Assembly: GCF_001027925.1 (NCBI RefSeq)
Contig: NZ_LECT01000041.1
Location: 39,348 to 103,347 of the forward strand
DNA length: 64,000 bases
DNA from: Rhodopirellula islandica
GTDB lineage: Bacteria > Planctomycetota > Planctomycetia > Pirellulales > Pirellulaceae
Direction: 5' to 3'
In this document: positions 61,866 through 64,000 of the stretch, one piece after another
Numbering within the stretch: position 1 is the stretch's first letter
How the letters are laid out: each line of letters opens with the position of its first letter
Notes under the pieces: model-generated
What the model saw: only the letters and a program-made list of their open reading frames with translations
What the model was told of the DNA's origin: nothing
The model's database searches: none
Made by a program: the position numbers and the translations under genes

Positions 61866-63371
61866 ATGCAACCTTTGCCTTTCCCTTCGTTGACGCTGAC
61901 CGCCGAAGCAAAACTTGACCTCGCCAAAGCAGGTGTGTTGGTCCTCGGCGTCGAACCGGCCGGGGATTCGGAGGATTCATCCGACGGCAAAGCAACTGCG
62001 AAGTGCGTCGCGCTCTCCACGCTGCCTGAATCGCTCGCCAAGACCGTGCAAAACGCGTGTGACTCCGGTCAAGTGAATGGCAAACCGGGTGAGCTGACCA
62101 GCTTCGCCACCGGCGACCCTCAAACACCTTGGATCGTGCTCGCTGGATTGGGTGCGAGCGACAAACGCACTCGCGGATCCGCCATCGAACTGGGCGCTGC
62201 GGTGGTTCGTAGCTTGGTCAGCAAACCTCGCCCACAAATCACATTTGCCTTGGGCGAGGGTGTCGCCGCCGACAATCACGATGCGGTCGTCGCTGGTGCG
62301 GTCTCCGGTTGCGAAGGTCAGCACCTGTATCAACGCGAACCAGCCGTCTCGGTTCCCGACGCGATCGCGTTCGTTGGTTACTCAACCGAAGCCGTTTCGC
62401 GTGGCGAAAAACTCGGCCAATCGATCAATCACACCCGGCGTTTGGTCAACGAGCCACCATCGATCATGAACCCAACGGGGTTCGCTCAGTACGCTGAAAA
62501 GATCGCCAGCGACTGCGGACTGAAGTGCGAAATCTGGGACGAGAAAAAACTGGAAGCCGAAAACTGCCGCGCGATTTTGGCCGTCGGCCGAGCGTCAACC
62601 AGCCCACCGCGTTTGGTGATGCTGCGTCACGATGGCGGTGACGACGAAGCCCCCCTCGTGATCGTCGGCAAAGGCGTCACGTTTGACTCCGGCGGTCTGT
62701 CACTCAAACCCAGCGATGGCATGGTCGACATGAAGTGTGACATGGCTGGTGCAGCAACCGTTGTCGGCGTGATGAACGCTCTGGCGAAACTGAAGGTTCC
62801 CCGCAACGTCATCGGGCTTTGTGGGCTGGCCGAAAACATGGTCAGTGGCGACAGCTACAAACTCGGCGACGTGATCGAAACCCGCAGCGGAAAAACGATC
62901 GAGATCCTCAACACCGACGCAGAAGGCCGCGTGGTTTTGGCCGACACCTTGGACGTCGCGGTCCAACAAAATCCCCAAGCGATCGTCGACCTGGCCACGC
63001 TCACCGGAGCTTGCATGGTGGCACTGGGAATCGATGTCGCTGGATTGATGACCAACAACCAAGCCCTTTGCGACGCGGTTCAAAGCGCAGCGGAATCCGA
63101 GTGCGAACCCGTTTGGCAATTGCCGATGTTCTCGCTGTACGACGACAAAGTCAAAAGCAAGGTGGCCGACATCAAGAACGTCGGCGAAGGTCGCTGGGGC
63201 GGCGCCATCACCGCCGCGAAATTCCTGGAGAACTTTGTCGCCGACGTGCCTTGGGTTCACATCGACATCGCTGGCCCAGCCTTCGTCGACTCGCCCAAAC
63301 CTCATCGTGACGCAGGTGCCACCGGCGTGATGGTACGAAGCCTGGTCCGCTGGATCGAAAACGCTTCGTAG
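61866..63371 (+). CDS. pepA: Leucyl aminopeptidase PepA (M17)
   Basis: The 501-residue cytosolic enzyme removes N-terminal residues from peptides with two metal ions and forms hexamers. The M17 signature NTDAEGRVVLADTL is present (about residue 347), along with the metal and catalytic residues in VGKGVTFDSGGLSLKPSDGMVDMKCDMAGAATVVG (Lys, Asp, Asp), and the C-terminal domain is complete. Length equals E. coli PepA (503). In E. coli PepA also binds DNA at cer and carAB sites; whether it does here is not testable from this sequence, though carB is 4 kb upstream. Confidence 0.95.
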   Translation: MQPLPFPSLTLTAEAKLDLAKAGVLVLGVEPAGDSEDSSDGKATAKCVALSTLPESLAKTVQNACDSGQVNGKPGELTSFATGDPQTPWIVLAGLGASDKRTRGSAIELGAAVVRSLVSKPRPQITFALGEGVAADNHDAVVAGAVSGCEGQHLYQREPAVSVPDAIAFVGYSTEAVSRGEKLGQSINHTRRLVNEPPSIMNPTGFAQYAEKIASDCGLKCEIWDEKKLEAENCRAILAVGRASTSPPRLVMLRHDGGDDEAPLVIVGKGVTFDSGGLSLKPSDGMVDMKCDMAGAATVVGVMNALAKLKVPRNVIGLCGLAENMVSGDSYKLGDVIETRSGKTIEILNTDAEGRVVLADTLDVAVQQNPQAIVDLATLTGACMVALGIDVAGLMTNNQALCDAVQSAAESECEPVWQLPMFSLYDDKVKSKVADIKNVGEGRWGGAITAAKFLENFVADVPWVHIDIAGPAFVDSPKPHRDAGATGVMVRSLVRWIENAS

Positions 63372-63422
63372 GCAAAGGCCTCCGAGTCGTTCGGATGATC
63401 CCCGTCGCCGTGAAGCTTGCAA

Positions 63423-64000
63423 CGTAGCCGGATTCGCCAAGAATTCGGTTCACGCCCGTAGGCCATGTCTCACATGGCGCCCACGCCGATGCTTTGGAAC
63501 AAAGCGAGGCGTCAACGAACTGCCGTCGCGAGACCAACGTGCACCGGCCAAGAACCATCGCCAGGTAAAACCTGGCCGACAGTAGCCACGTCAATTCGTA
63601 GCCGGATTCGCCAGAATTCGGTTCACGCCCGTAGGCCATGTCCCACATGGCACCCACGCCGATGCTTTGGAACAAAGCGAGGCGTCATCAAAATGCCGTC
63701 GCGAGACCAACATGCACCGGCCAACAACCATCGCCAGGTGGAACCTGGCCGACAGCAGCCACGTCAATTCGTAGCCGAATTCGCCAAGAATTCGGTTCAC
63801 GCTCGTAGGCCATGTCCCACATGGCACCCACGCCGACGCTTTGGAACAAAGCGAGGCGTCAACGAACTGCCGTCGAGAGACCAACGTGCACCGGCCAAGA
63901 ACCATCGCCAGGTGGAACCTGGCCGACAGCAGCCACATCAATTCGTAGCCGGATTCGCCAAGAATTCGGTTCACGCTCGTAGGCCATGTCTCACATGGCG
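63423..64000. repeat. Second array of the 173-bp three-hairpin unit, continues past the window
   Basis: Units begin at 63423, 63597, 63770 and 63944 (spacing 173-174 bp); the last is cut by the window end. Hairpins A, B and C and the linker match the array at 40.2 kb. Hairpin A often has the extra A (GCCAAGAATTCGG), which gives the 174-bp spacing and, at 63770, a perfect CCGAATTC-GCCAA-GAATTCGG stem. Loops again vary while stems are kept (B loop CTC or CCC; C loop AAA or GGA). The array starts 52 bp after the pepA stop. Confidence 0.95.

Overview
The window looks like a chromosome segment of a Pirellulaceae planctomycete, probably Rhodopirellula or a close relative. The evidence is three gene pairs or operons of the planctomycete-type secreted cytochrome c / DUF1501-DUF1552-DUF1553 families, an SHD1-domain exported protein, Tat-like exported proteins, moderately high GC, many GTG starts and several families of dispersed intergenic hairpin repeats. 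No tRNA, rRNA, CRISPR array, transposase gene or prophage was seen. One structural RNA gene (RNase P RNA) is present.

Layout. 0-6.2 kb: the end of a membrane protein, then a minus-strand signalling operon (Hpt hybrid sensor plus REC-PAS-GGDEF-EAL protein) and a PP2C phosphatase. 6.2-12.1 kb: a secreted endonuclease/exonuclease/phosphatase protein, an FKBP lipoprotein, then a compact plus-strand sugar/organic-acid operon (TIM-barrel isomerase, RbsD/FucU protein, DASS transporter, SMP-30-type lactonase). 12.4-16.5 kb: DUF1592 cytochrome-like plus DUF1552 pair. 17.2-21 kb: an SPFH / SpeD / DUF4178 / small Gly-rich / DUF350 operon that looks like a polyamine-linked membrane module. 21-22 kb: about 1 kb of noncoding repeats. 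22-28.1 kb: flagellar rod and ring operon flgF-flgG-flgA-flgH-flgI-flgJ-flgN-like. 28.3-30.5 kb: sugar isomerase-like protein, CoA-type Nudix hydrolase, thioredoxin. 30.6-35.4 kb: DUF1553 plus DUF1501 operon. 35.7-40.2 kb: gamma-glutamylcyclotransferase-like protein, Prc/Tsp protease, rnpB, ThiF/MoeB-like enzyme. 40.2-41.9 kb: ten tandem copies of a 173-bp hairpin unit. 41.9-48.4 kb: MazG-like pyrophosphohydrolase, mtaB, clpS, M20 peptidase, a second hairpin family, thrS. 48.7-52.9 kb: another DUF1553 plus DUF1501 operon. 53.2-63.4 kb: exonuclease-BRCT protein, carB, SHD1 protein, a four-helix-bundle gene between inverted repeats, a sigma-54-activator-like response regulator, pepA. 63.4 kb to the end: the 173-bp hairpin unit again, running off the window.

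Most genes are housekeeping or lineage-typical. The most interesting parts are the SPFH-SpeD-DUF4178-DUF350 operon with its unannotated-looking 55-residue gene, the 173-bp three-hairpin unit (arrays at two loci and solo relatives with compensatory stem changes), and the four-helix-bundle gene bracketed by long inverted repeats whose end sequence also occurs alone 38 kb away.
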